Positions 43,547 through 55,120 of a DNA stretch of 64,000 nucleotides are shown in pieces; positions within the stretch are counted from its first letter, which is position 1; each line of letters starts with the position of its first letter. The DNA is from Larus michahellis (taxonomy: Eukaryota > Chordata > Aves > Charadriiformes > Laridae). Made by a program: the position numbers and the translations under genes. The notes beneath the pieces were generated by a model. The model made no database searches. It was given only the letters and a program-made list of their open reading frames with translations, and was not told where the DNA came from. Location: NCBI RefSeq assembly GCF_964199755.1, contig NC_133903.1:5225001-5289000 (forward strand), written 5' to 3'.

Positions 43547-46500
43547 GTAAGTGCTGCTGGGTGGAGGTGCGCGGCCATGTTCAACCTGTGGGGATCAGCT
43601 AGGGCCACCTCTGCTGCCCTCGGAGGAGCCTCTGGCGATGCTCCTGGTACGGCGTGGGGAGGTTTCTGCTGAACTTGTGAAGAGTTTTGCTCTCTGTGTT
43701 TGACTTACTGCCAGGCTGCGTTTGCGTGGGAGCTTGGTGGACGCTCAGTGGATGACGATGGGTGTTTAGGTCCCACCTGCCTTGGGGTTGCTCAGCTGCC
43801 GACAGATCCCATGCTGGTGGGGTCCCCAGGGCCCCCTCACTCCTCTCTGCCCTGCCCTGTGCCAGCGGGGGTTTGGTGGCGGTGGATCGCCTCGGCAGTG
43901 CCGGGGAAGGAGGCCCTGCCTGGCAATGCCATGGAAAGTAGGTCAGCTGGAACGCCTTTCCGCGGCTCGCCCGCCCCGCAGCCGCGACACAGCGCCGGGG
44001 CTGCTCCCCTCGGAGAAACAGAGCGGGGAGACGAAGGGAAACCCTCCTCTGCGAGCTGCGAAGTGAGGGTGTTGATCCCAGCAGGGTCAGCCCTACCGTG
44101 ATCGCCTGGGGCTGACGATTTATCCTCCCGGCTACGGCAAACCCGGGGCGGGGGGGGTGTGCCCAAGGTTGAGCGTGCCAGCACGGCATGGCACGGCACA
44201 AGATGGTGGGCTTCTGTGTGCTGGGATCTGCCTGGGCGGGAGGCTCACAAAACCAGGCATACTGGGATGTGGAAGAGCATGTGTGCACGTACGTGGGGCC
44301 GGGACATGCGGGGACCTGTGTCTGTGGCGGGGAGGCCCCTTGCCAGGGCACGGCGGGATGGGGAGGCACGGCAGCACAGCGAGCGTTACTCGAGTTTCAT
44401 GCCTTGCTTGTTTGTATTTTATTTTTTTTTCTTGGGGTTGATCCAAGTGCCCTAAATAATTTAAATGTCTCGGGTAGGAGCGGTGGAGGCTTTCAGTACA
44501 CTTCTAGCGTCTCAGCGACCTGGCTCCTCACTGGGCTGGTGTTTCATGTCCTACAGCGGCAGGAGAGCAGCGTGCAACTGGCTGGGATGGGGCGATGCCA
44601 TGATGCGGGGAGCGGTGTAAGGATGTTGGGGAAACCAATTCTTAATGGTTTTCTTACTGTTTTGCATCCCGGGGAGGTTGACACCAGCCCCAGGTGTTGC
44701 TGCATCTGGGCAGGAGCCGATGGGCAGTGCCCCAGCCCTCTGGACCTCGTGACACTGCAGGGGACCATTGCTGGAGAGCATGCAGACGATGGAGGAGCAT
44801 CCTGCTGATCTCCAGGCACCCCTTGGGCTTTTTTCCCCTTGAGAAGGGGGAAAAAGTGGGGGAAAAACCTGAACAAAGGGAGTGTGCAGATGGGCAGTGT
44901 GGGTTGGCGTCCTGGGCAGCACGATGTACCAGTGTGCTGGCACCTCCCTGTGCTGGACCCCCTCCTTGGCCCTGCCGGATCCCTGCACCCCTCCAGCCCT
45001 GCGAGCCCTGTGGGACAGCTCTGATACAGCAGAGCACCACTGGGATGTGGGGCACTGGGGCTCACTGCCCCCATGACCATCTGTGGTATGATGGGTCCCA
45101 CCGGAGGAGGGCAGGAGGGCTCGGTCTGGCTTCACTATGGCCATAGGTGGAGGAGATGGTTGCGACTCCCTTCTCCTCATTGGGGTCTGACACATGGTGT
45201 AAAAATACCCTCCTGACCTTTCTGCAGAGCACATCACTGCGTGGGCTCCACGCTGCTGTTAGCGCTGCCTCTGTTAAAGGTGTCACCTGGCCATCGGTGG
45301 GCACAGCCTCCCCTGGCCCCTTCCAGCCTGCGGCGCTGGAGTGTTGGGGCAGGAGGAAAAGCCCCTGAGCAGGAGGAGATGGGGGGGTTTTGTTGCTGCT
45401 CAGCCCACGCAGGAGCAGGGCCAGGGGGCTGAGGAAGGACAGACAGGGACCATCTTCTTCCACGTGTGGGAGTGTGTCCTGTGGCGTGTCCTCCGCTTGA
45501 CCTCGGGGGAAGTTTTTTTTCTGCCAAGGTTTTTTTTTCTTGGAAGTTTTTTTTTTTCCACCAGTCCCTGACCCCTCTACGTCGGGCGCCGGCACGGATC
45601 TGCTGGTGGGACGGGCCCCCCGCCTCCAGCAGCCCACTGTGCCACAGTGCGTTTGGGACCCACTGCCACTATCCCACAGCATCGGGCTGTGATGGCTGCT
45701 TGTTGGGTGTCACTGGAGGGGACTGGTGGCACTCAGGTCAGGCTGTCAGCGGCCACGTCCCCGTGGGGGATGTGAGGACCCAGGCCCATGCCCACCACAC
45801 CGCGGGCACTGCTGGCTGGGGTTGCTGGGGGACACTGTTGTCTCCCCCGTGGTGTTCGCCTGTTCCCTGCCTGTGTCTCTCCATCCCTCCGGCTGTGCCA
45901 GCTCCTTGCCATGTCGCTGCCGCCTCCATGGGCCAGGGAGGAGTAATGGGGGCCTCCCCCGGGACGTGACTCTCCCACGCACAGTGGGGACACCGTTTTT
46001 TGTTTTTTGGTTTTTTTTTTTTTGCATGGGGCATCCACTTTGCAGCCCATGGAGGGATGATCTACCCCCAGTGTGCCCCAGTTACCCCCTCTGGGAGCCT
46101 GGTGGGGGTCCTGTGGGGGCCTCGGCGTGGGGGTGGCCTCCGCAGCGTGCCGGGAGCTGGGCGGCAGCTGGCCAGAGACCTCCCAGGCTGCTGCAAATGG
46201 GGATTGAATAGCTCTGCCTTGAACCTGTTAGACATTAATTTTGTGGGTTTGGCAATTTCTGCTCTTATTAAAAGTGGGAGGGGAGGGAGGGGTGGGCTCG
46301 GGAGGGGAGCCCTGGGCTGGCGGTGGTGGCAGAGATGCTCCCGTGCCCGGCCAGGGAGACTCCACTCCTCGTTCCCCGTGGGCTGGAGGGCAGCGGGGTG
46401 TGGAGGGGTGGCTTGAAGACCAGCCACGAGCTGGGGGGACCTCAGGGGATCCCCAAAGATGTTGGTGCCGTGCAGGGCCCATGGAACGGGGCAGCCTCAC

Positions 46501-47961
46501 ATGCAAGAGCCTTTTGCCATGGGATGGGTCAAGTTTGGTGTTGGATCGGAGCATTTTGGGCACAGAAGGCCCTTAGCAGAAGGTGGGACAAGCAGGGACC
46601 AGCCATCCTGCTGGCATCAGACCTCTCCCAAGACCTGCCCACGGGTGTCCCCGAGCTGGTCCCAAGTCTCTACTCCTGCTTGACCACTTTCTTTCTGTAT
46701 GTCCATCCTTCCATCTCTCCGTCCTTTCTCTGCCATATTTTCACTCTGAAAACCCAAACCAGTTCTGCACCGTGTCTGCGAGGGGGAGGACATGGTCAGG
46801 CTATGGACCTGCATCCCCGCAGACCCAGGCTGAGCCGCCAGGCTCACTCCCTGGGATCTCCCTCTTTCACACTGGGTGCCGTTCCTGCCAGCAGTCCCAG
46901 CCTTGTGCCGGCACCCAGAGCCTGCCCGGCCTCTGGGAATGCCAAGGGGATTGCATCCCCTTCCCCTCTGCAGTGAGCGTGCCAGCGGCTGTTCCCAGCT
47001 CTGCCGAGCCCTGGCTAAGTCGAGCCTGCTCAGACGTGCAGAAATTCCTCCCTCCCAGCCGCGGGTGGATGCGGAGGTTGTGTGATCGCTTGGAGTTGCC
47101 TTCCCATGCTTGAGCCACTGTGATTATCCCTCAGCGCTGGCTTGCTCCTGCTGTTTGATAAACCCCTGTGCTGGGCCGGATGGTATACAGGGGCTGGCGT
47201 TTCTCATCAGCAGCTGGAGGATGGAGAAAACACTCTTACTTTGGGTTGAGGGAAGGCAGGAAAAAGAGTGACAGGGAGCTGGGGACAAGCTGCTGCATTG
47301 TGAGTCTCCAAAGACGTTTGCCCCCATTTACTCCCCAGTCCTTTGGCACTTCATTGGTTTTCCCAAGAGATATGTGCCTGATTCCCCATTGCCTGGAGTG
47401 CGAGGCTAATGTCTGCCAAAAATAAGCTAAGGCAAACATGTCCAGAGACTTGTTTTGGTGGTGGAAGAGTCACCCGAGGAGCTTAGACCTTTGGTACTTC
47501 AGGATGTTTGACAGTAGAGAGGATAAAGTCCTCAGCCTGTGGGGAAACAGCCCTGCCCGGGCTGGGAGGGATCGCGCTCAGTCACTCGAGGGGACGAGGG
47601 GACACCCGTGCCAGGACAGTGAGCAAAACCTCCCCCGGCTGCTGCCTGCCCGGTGGCTACATCCCGGGACGCTCTGCCCGGGGGGAGATGCCCAAAGTGG
47701 TGCCTGCGGCTGCACCCTCTGACGTTGCCTCGTGCTGTGCAACATCTCCGTCCTCCTGCTAAAACACCCTGCGGTCCCCAGCGACACCACCGCTGCTGCT
47801 GCAGCGGGAGAGCAGCCCAGCACCACGGCACTGGGGCGGTTTGGGAGGTTTCAGTTGAGGTATGGGGGCTGCCACAAAAATCGTGCCAGGGTAAAGGGAT
47901 GGAGCCAGAGAGTGGCAAGTGCAGAGCATTTCCCTCCTTTTGCTTTGATTGCTGCGATCTA

Positions 47962-48436
47962 GAGAGATATGGACGTGCTGGAACATGTCCAGAGAAGGGC
48001 CATGAGGATGATCAGAGGACTGGAGCACCTCTTGTATGAGGACAGACAGAGAGATGGGGTCGTTCAGTCTGGAGAAAAGAAGGCTCTGAGGAGACCTTAT
48101 AGTGGCCTACCAGTATCTCAAGGGGGCCTACAAGAAAGCTGGGGAGGGACTTTTTAGGAAGTCGGGTAATGGTAGGACTAGAGGGAATGGATTAAAACTA
48201 GAGATGGGACGATTCAGACTGGACGTTAGGAAGAAGTTCTTCACCATGAGGGTGGCGAGACACTGGAACAGGTTGCCCAGAGAGGTGGTGGAAGCCCCAT
48301 CCCTGGAAGTTTTTAAGGCCAGGTTGGATGGGGCTTGGAGCAACCTGGTCTGGTGGGAGGTGTCCCTGCCCAGGGCAGGGGGGTGGGAACTGGATGGTCT
48401 TTAAGGTCCCTTCCAACCCGAACCATTCTGTGATCT
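47962..48436 (+). mobile_element. CR1 LINE 3' end
   Basis: About 475 bp: 'CATGTCCAGAGAAGGGCCAT', 'GGAGCACCTCTTGTATGAGG', 'GGTTGCCCAGAGAGGTGGTG' and the 3' tail 'GGTCCCTTCCAACCCGAACC' then ATTCTGTGATCTA. It is ORF2 C-terminus plus 3' UTR, 5'-truncated, and the frame is broken in several places. Confidence 0.97.
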
Positions 48437-51400
48437 ATAATTAGCGGCTGAGGTCTCTATAAATAGAGCCTTGCTGTGTGGGAATGTAGTGGAGAGGCAG
48501 TGGGTGCGCTGGAGGGGGTTTTGCAGGAATGGAGAGTGCTGTCCCATCCCTCCTTGGACCTGCAGGTGGGCGATGGCCTCAGCGCTGCCTGGGGACAGAT
48601 CCAGCCATGTGGCTACAGCAGGTCGGAGAAGAGGGTCTGGATCTCCAGCCCAGCTTCTTAATGACTCATTATGTATCCATGGGCCAGGCCAGGTCTCTGT
48701 GCCTCAGTTTACCCCTCTACCACGTCCCTTGCGCTGGGATTTATACTAGGTTTGCATTTGTGCCAGTGCTTTGCCCCTAGCAAGAGCTGCATCCTCCCTG
48801 GAGATATTCTCCCATCACACCAGGCCTCCTTTTGGTGGCTGCCTGAGACTATGAATTTTTGTTTATTTTCTTTGTGGATGTGCTGGTTTGAAAGTAGGAC
48901 AAAATTCAGGCTCAACTGGGAGCTTCTCAGACTTGCTGATGTTGAGGATAACTAACACCAGGATGGGAGCATCTTCTGCATAAGCTTTCCGAGTTCCCCT
49001 GCGGGAGATCAGGTGGAGCATCCCTGGGCATGACGTGTCCTTCTCCCAACAAACTGGCCTCGCTCCATGTCTGGCACTTTCCCATGTGGCGGGGCAAAGC
49101 GTGAGGATGGACTGGAAGCCCTGCTTCTACCCTACCCCTTATTTGCTGGAGTCAAGTTGCTTTCTATAAGTGGGGAGGGGGCATTAGGACTGCTGTTTGA
49201 GGGGGTCTAAAAAGATGCTTAAACCAGTAGTCAGCTGCCTCTGTGCCAGAGTTTGCTCGTGCATCTGGGGTTGGGTGGTTGCAGACCCTTCCCGTCTTCA
49301 CAGCACAGCAGTTCTGCTCCTAAGTCAGGAATTCAGGCGGATCGTAATAGCATTAACCTCAGCACGGTGGAGTGGGCATCCCTGCTCCAGCCCACGATGG
49401 CTGGGAGGGAGGTCGGGAGGCATCCGGCAGCTGATGGGATCGGGGCAGGATGATGAGCAAGGCCATCCCGGCATCTGGCAATGGTTAGGGGAGCACCAGG
49501 ACCCCTGGACTGGGTGTATAAATAGGAGAAGAGAGGCCAGCTTGGAGGTGGGAGGTCTGGCACCGCGCAGGGGGCTGCAGGGTCACATCTGGAGCCCTGC
49601 GCGGCCCCAGGCCCCACTCCCAGCCACGGAAACCTAAGGAATTGATAAATGGATAAAAAAGGAGAACAGTTTAAGCATTGGTGGCTGCTGGCAGGGGATC
49701 GGAGCAAGGGAGCGATGTGTACCCGCCGATGCTGTGGTGCATAGATGCATGTAATTGTTATTTCCTAATCAATCCCTCTCAAAAATACTCTTTATTTGGA
49801 AGAAAGGGGCATTTAAAAACGTCACCGTCAGCAGAGCTGTGCTGTGTTCATTTCCATCGTAGTTCCCTCCTTTGTCATCTATATTGTTTTAAGAAGCCAA
49901 GAATCTGTGCATGTGTTTTTTTTCCTCCTTTTCACATCAAAGCAGTTTACTTCAGTCTTGGCGCAGAACGGGAATTCATTGGCAGGGATTAAAAACGAAC
50001 CTTAAACATCCTGGCCTCTCTGTCCTTACTTTTTCCACACGTTTCACCATTTAAGTGTTCCCAAGCCCTCCCTGTGCCCTCCTCCGTGGGAGCACCAGGC
50101 TTTACAAACCCCTCTTCCCTTCGTCCCCGGAGTTTCCCCCCCCCACGGACACAATTTTGCCGGTGCCTCTGTTTGCCAGGTTTTCAAGACTTTCAGTTTC
50201 TGTTTAGCATAAAAAGCTTTTTGGCTTGAATCAAAGCATGTTTCAAATTTAAAGCAAGCTGAAACAGAAAGGGCTGGAGGGGAGCGGCTGTGCAAGGCTC
50301 AGATGGTGGCAGGGACCCCCCACGCCAGGTTTCTTCCAGGGGATGGGTCTGACTTGATCTTGCAGCAGGACAACTTCCTCCCTGGCTCCTCTGGTTTTTA
50401 GTTTGACCCCAGTGGAGGGGGAAAAGTGACCCCTTGCACGGCCGCATCCTGCAATGGTCCGGAGGTGGTGTGTCGCCTCGGTGAATACTGGTGGTAGTGC
50501 CTTGCTGGTCCCGCCAGTTCGTGCAGTGACAGGGAGGGAATGGCACCATCTAGGAGCTCCTGGATTCATGGTCATGGGGTGGATGGGAAATCATGCAGGA
50601 TGTGAGCCGGCTGGGGTGGGAGTGATGGGCAGCGGTGGGCAGCAGAGCCAGGGAAATAGCTGGTTCAGGGGGGAGCAGGGTGGAAGATGGTCCGAGGGGA
50701 GGTTTCACCTGGGATGCCTAGCGCGTATCTCAAAGATGGTGCAGTAGAAATAAGGAAATGTTGGGAATAATTGGGGAGCAGCAATCCTTTTTCTTCCAGG
50801 AGAGGGACACCTGAAGTCAGGGTGCAAGAGGGAGGGAACAAAGCACACCCTGGTGATTGCTCTACAGGAGATGTAGAGAGAGCACAAGCGCTGGTGGTTC
50901 CCAACAGAGCTCGGAGATCTTTGATGGATTTGTTGTGTTTAATTTTCAGTACTGCTTTTGGGGGAAAAAAAATCCATGAACCTATAGGGAACTTGTTCCC
51001 CAGGACGTTGCTGAAGCTGGGACCAAGCAGCCTTGGAGGGGTTGGCAGGATATGCAGATCTTCATTCATGGTCTTTCTAATACTGATGTCTTGCTTGATG
51101 CTGGTCCAGTGTCATTTTGTTTGCTGGGGTTGGGTGTGAGGACCCCGTAACAGTGGCTTCAGGGGGATTCGTGTCTTCCCTTTTCTGTCTGCTTGAAGTG
51201 TCTGTCCCCAGTTGCTACTGGAGGTGGGTCCTGCTGTCTAGACACCTGTGGGCACCCCCCTGAATCGTTCCCTACCCTATTCTCTTCTATTTTACCTCTT
51301 TTAATTTGGTTTATTGTGGTGTTTGGGGAAGTGAAACTGCTGAGCTGCAGAAGGATGGTTTGTGGGGGCCGAGAGACCAGGGAACAGGGAAGGGCTCCTC

Positions 51401-51518
51401 CAGGGATGGCTCCAACACCAGTCCTGGCACCTGGGTCCATGGCCAGGGACCATCACTGGGGCCCCAAAAGTGCCTGGGTTTACTGTGAGCTTAGATGGAT
51501 TGAGCTGGCTGTTTCTGT

Positions 51519-52808
51519 TCACATCTTCTTGAGCGTGGATGGAGGACACTGATGTCCATGTCCAAGGCCCCCGAGAAGGGTGTTCGGTGCCTGTAGGACC
51601 TGCTCGGGAGGGGCCCTGGTGTGAAGCAGTCCGTGGTGGGAGATTTGGGAGTTAACAGAAGGCGAGGGAATGAAAGCAGAGTTCTCTGGAAGCAGAGAGC
51701 TCGATACAGCCAGTGACCTCCTAATGAACAAGCAGCTTTGATGACCTGGCCCAGGTGCTTCCTTCCTGGAAACAACACAGCCCCTATTGTCTTCTGCTGG
51801 GCGAGCTGCAAAGCTGGAATTGCTCTTACGCTGAGCAACAAGAACAGGTTCAAGTGGCTCTGTCCTTTCTGCTTTTTCCCTACTCCTCCGTCTCTTGAGA
51901 CCTAGCAAAGATGTTTGTGTAGAAGACATGTGCAAGAGCAGTGAGGGAAATGAGCTGGATTTTAAATTGCATTTACCTAATTTATGAGAGGCAGGAGTGA
52001 TACGGGAGCTTGCAGCAGCTGGAGTTTCCTCTTTGTGACTTCTGGAAACCTGGGCTCCGTACCCATGGCCTCCAGCCTTGCCGCAGGCTCTCAGTGAAAG
52101 AAAAATCGTGATCTGCCGTAAAACGGTGCAGGAATCAAACCCGCCTCCAACGGCATTTAGCAGTGAAGATGTCAGAGCTGGTAGTGAAATGACACAGCTA
52201 ATTGCTGAGCGCACAATTACCCTCACGCGAGCCCTTTGGGCCCCGGCTGGCGTCTTCCCACCCTCCGCCTCGGACCTGCCTTTCTTCTGCGCCCCACCGC
52301 GCCGTAAATGTCTAACAAAACACAGCACACCAGCAACGTCCCCGAATACCGCAGCGGCGAGTGACAGATGGTAGCACTGGTATTTACTACGGGCAGTTGC
52401 TCCAGTTGCTTTTTCCTTCTTTTTTTTTTTTTTTTCCTTTTCCTTTTTTTCCCCCCATTTTTCTTTCTGGTGGAGGGGTTGAAATGAAGCAGTGGGAGCT
52501 CTGCTGCAGCCCCCGCAGGCAGCTGAGGAATGGGCTGCGGCGGTGGGTGCTTTTTGTGGGTGCCTGGTCCCAGCTCTCTGCAAGCTGGGGCAGTGCTGGG
52601 CTCCTGAGCATCCCCCGGTGGGGACGGGGTTGGTTTTAATTCTTTTCAGCCTTGTTGCAGGCCACCAGCTGAGGACCACCAGTGGGCTGTGGGCTACCAG
52701 TTGGGTAATGCTGGGCAATAGCAACACTTTTCCCATTGCGTAAAGAAATCCCTGGAAGAAATGGCATCCCGGTGGCTGGCACATCTCTGTTCCCGCCGAG
52801 GGTCCCAT
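51519..52808 (-). other. Long antisense open frame in MPRIP intron 3, unknown
   Basis: The minus strand is open for 429 codons from ATG at 52808 down to 51519, in DNA of moderate GC. Its conceptual product contains a lysine-rich run translated from an A-rich tract near 52420-52450 and otherwise shows no domain I recognise, no signal peptide and no clear transmembrane helix. Base composition alone makes such a frame improbable but not impossible. Without conservation or expression evidence I do not call it a gene. Confidence 0.2.
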
Positions 52809-54679
52809 CTCTGCCGGGCGGTGTGGGATATCCTGGCCTTGCCTGGTGGGATTCGGTGCTGCAAAACCCTCGGTGACAGCTCAGAGAGGAGGACGAGGAC
52901 GTGAATCGAACAAGGCGACAAAGCTGCTCCAAAAATCAAAGCGCGTTCCCCCTTTTTTCCCCGGCAGAGATCCTGCATTCATTGATTGTTGACATGACAT
53001 ATGTGGGTTGGAGAAAGGCAGCGGCAGCTTCTGGCAGGGGAGGAAGGGGCTGGGGGGGCCGGGGCCCGGGGGGGGTGGGGGGAGCTCTGCAAGCCGAGAT
53101 GCTGATTACCGGGGGCAGCGAAATAGCTTGCAGCTGCCTCCGCTCAACACGCTCTTTGTGGCGCTTGCAGCCACTCTTTGGACGCAGCTATTTTTAATTT
53201 CCCCAAGCGCTCGCACAAAGCAAAGGGGGTGGGCGATGCCGCCGGCGTCCCCCCTTCCTGCCCCTCACTCCCAGCCCCTTCCCGGCCAGCCCCGCGCTTC
53301 CCGGCTCCCTCCCAGCCTCTGGGGAATGGGGGGAGATGCACCCCCCTGATTTTTTTTTTTTATTTTTTTTTTTGGGTCTGCCTTGGGAGCCGGCCTCGGC
53401 TTCCCCCCCCCGCCCCGCGCCAGTGTGTGCGGGGTGCTGGGAAAATGCAGAAATAAATAAATACGCAATTAGGCAGGCGTCCAGCCATGGCGGGGGGGGT
53501 GGGTGGGTGTGTGTGTGCGCGCGCTGCAAAAGGAGGCTCCGGCCAAATTTTGGAATGCCTGAGAAAGCAGCCGGAGCCGCGGGCGAGCGCGGGGTTGTGG
53601 GCTTCCCACCGCCGCTCTCCTCCCGGCGGAGAAGGGGTGGCTGCGGCCCCCCAGGAGGAGGAGGAAGGAAGGTGGCAGCTCCCAGCCTTGCTCCTGGTTT
53701 TTTTTTTCCTCCATCGGCATCTTGCAGAGTTCAGGACAAGGCATGTTTGTGCTGGGGGTGTGATGAGAGTGGGGGGTCTCAGCCAGCCACGGCTCAAGAG
53801 CAAACTGTGTTTTGGGGGCCAAAAGCCAAGGTGTGCACTCCGTTCAAGCAGCAACATGGTTTGGGGTTAATAAATTACTTATTTGCAGTCCTTGTTCCTC
53901 TGTTATGGTAAGCATTAGCAAATATTATATTTCTGGTTTATCCCGGACATGCATTATTCATCAGGTTTGGAGTCTGTAAAAGGGACATTGTCAGGTTAAA
54001 ACTTGCGTGGAGACGAGCCGAGGTCTTCAGTGTGTTTTTGTAAACGGCTTTTCTCAGGGTTACTGAGTGCAGGGTTTTTGTAGAAGTCTTTCACCTTTTG
54101 TCCATGCTGTTTTGAGGCATTTCTGGTGAAAAATGAGATTTCCCAGGCAGGTTTTATTATTGGTCTTCCTCATTGACTTATCGTGGGCTGCAAGGTATAT
54201 AAGGTAGAAAAAAAAGGCCAGCAAAATACGCGCCAGCCCAGGTAACAGCGTGTGAATATGCTTTTGCTAATAGGTATTTTTTAAGACGTTTTTATTTTGC
54301 CCTGTCCTTCAAAAGCTGTGGAAGAGCCCTTTCCCTGCAATCACTGAAGTCTGACTGCAAGCGGGCAACAAGAGAAAACAGCCACTCGCTCTTGCTGAAA
54401 GTGAAAATTACCGTAGGTAAATCACGTGCGCGGTGACTTGGTTTTACCCTTCACCTCCTTCCCGCAGGATCCAGGAGCTGATTTGTCTGTGTATATTAAC
54501 ATGGCTTGTACCCTGCCGTCCGCCGCGGGCAGCACGGCTCCTCTGCCACCTCTTCTGCTTTGAAGGGAGAGCAGGTCCCTGGGGCAGGGGTGCTGCCTGC
54601 GGGGCTTGGGCACCTCCGGGGGCCAGGGGGAGCTGGGGCAGGTTCCTACCTACCACGGAGGGTATTTTTCCCCATGTGG

Positions 54680-55120
54680 GGTCCAGAGGAGGCCACGAAG
54701 ATGGTCAGAGGGTTAGAGCATCTCTCCTATGAAGACAGGCTGAGAGAGTTGGGGTTGTTCAGCCTGGAGGAGAGAAGGCTCCAGGGAGACCTTACAGCAG
54801 CTTTCCAGTATCTGAAGGGCACCTGCAAGAAAGCTGGAGAGGGACTTTTCACAAGGGCATGTAGCGATAGGACAAAGGGTAATGGCTTCAAACTGGAGGA
54901 GGGTAGATTTAGATTAGATATTAGGAAGGAATTCTTCACTATAACGATGGTGAGATACTGGCCCAGGTTGCCCAGAGAAGCTGTGGCTGCCCCATCCCTG
55001 GAGGTGTTCAAGGCCAGGTTTGAGCAACCAGATCTGCTGGGAGGTGTCCCTGCCCAGGGCAGGAGGTGGAACTAGGTGGTCTTTAGGATCCCTTCCAACC
55101 TAAACCATTCTATGAGTCTA
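54680..55120 (+). mobile_element. CR1 LINE 3' end
   Basis: About 440 bp with the canonical order 'GGTCCAGAGGAGGCCACGAA', 'TTGTTCAGCCTGGAGGAGAG', 'AGGTTGCCCAGAGAAGCTGT', 'AGGATCCCTTCCAACCTAAA' and 'CCATTCTATGAGTCTA'. It closely matches young CR1, and much of the ORF2 C-terminal frame is open (54506-55075). Confidence 0.97.

Noticed and set aside
54506-55075. 189-codon plus-strand frame as a host gene
   Set aside because: Most of it is the ORF2 C-terminus of a CR1 insertion.
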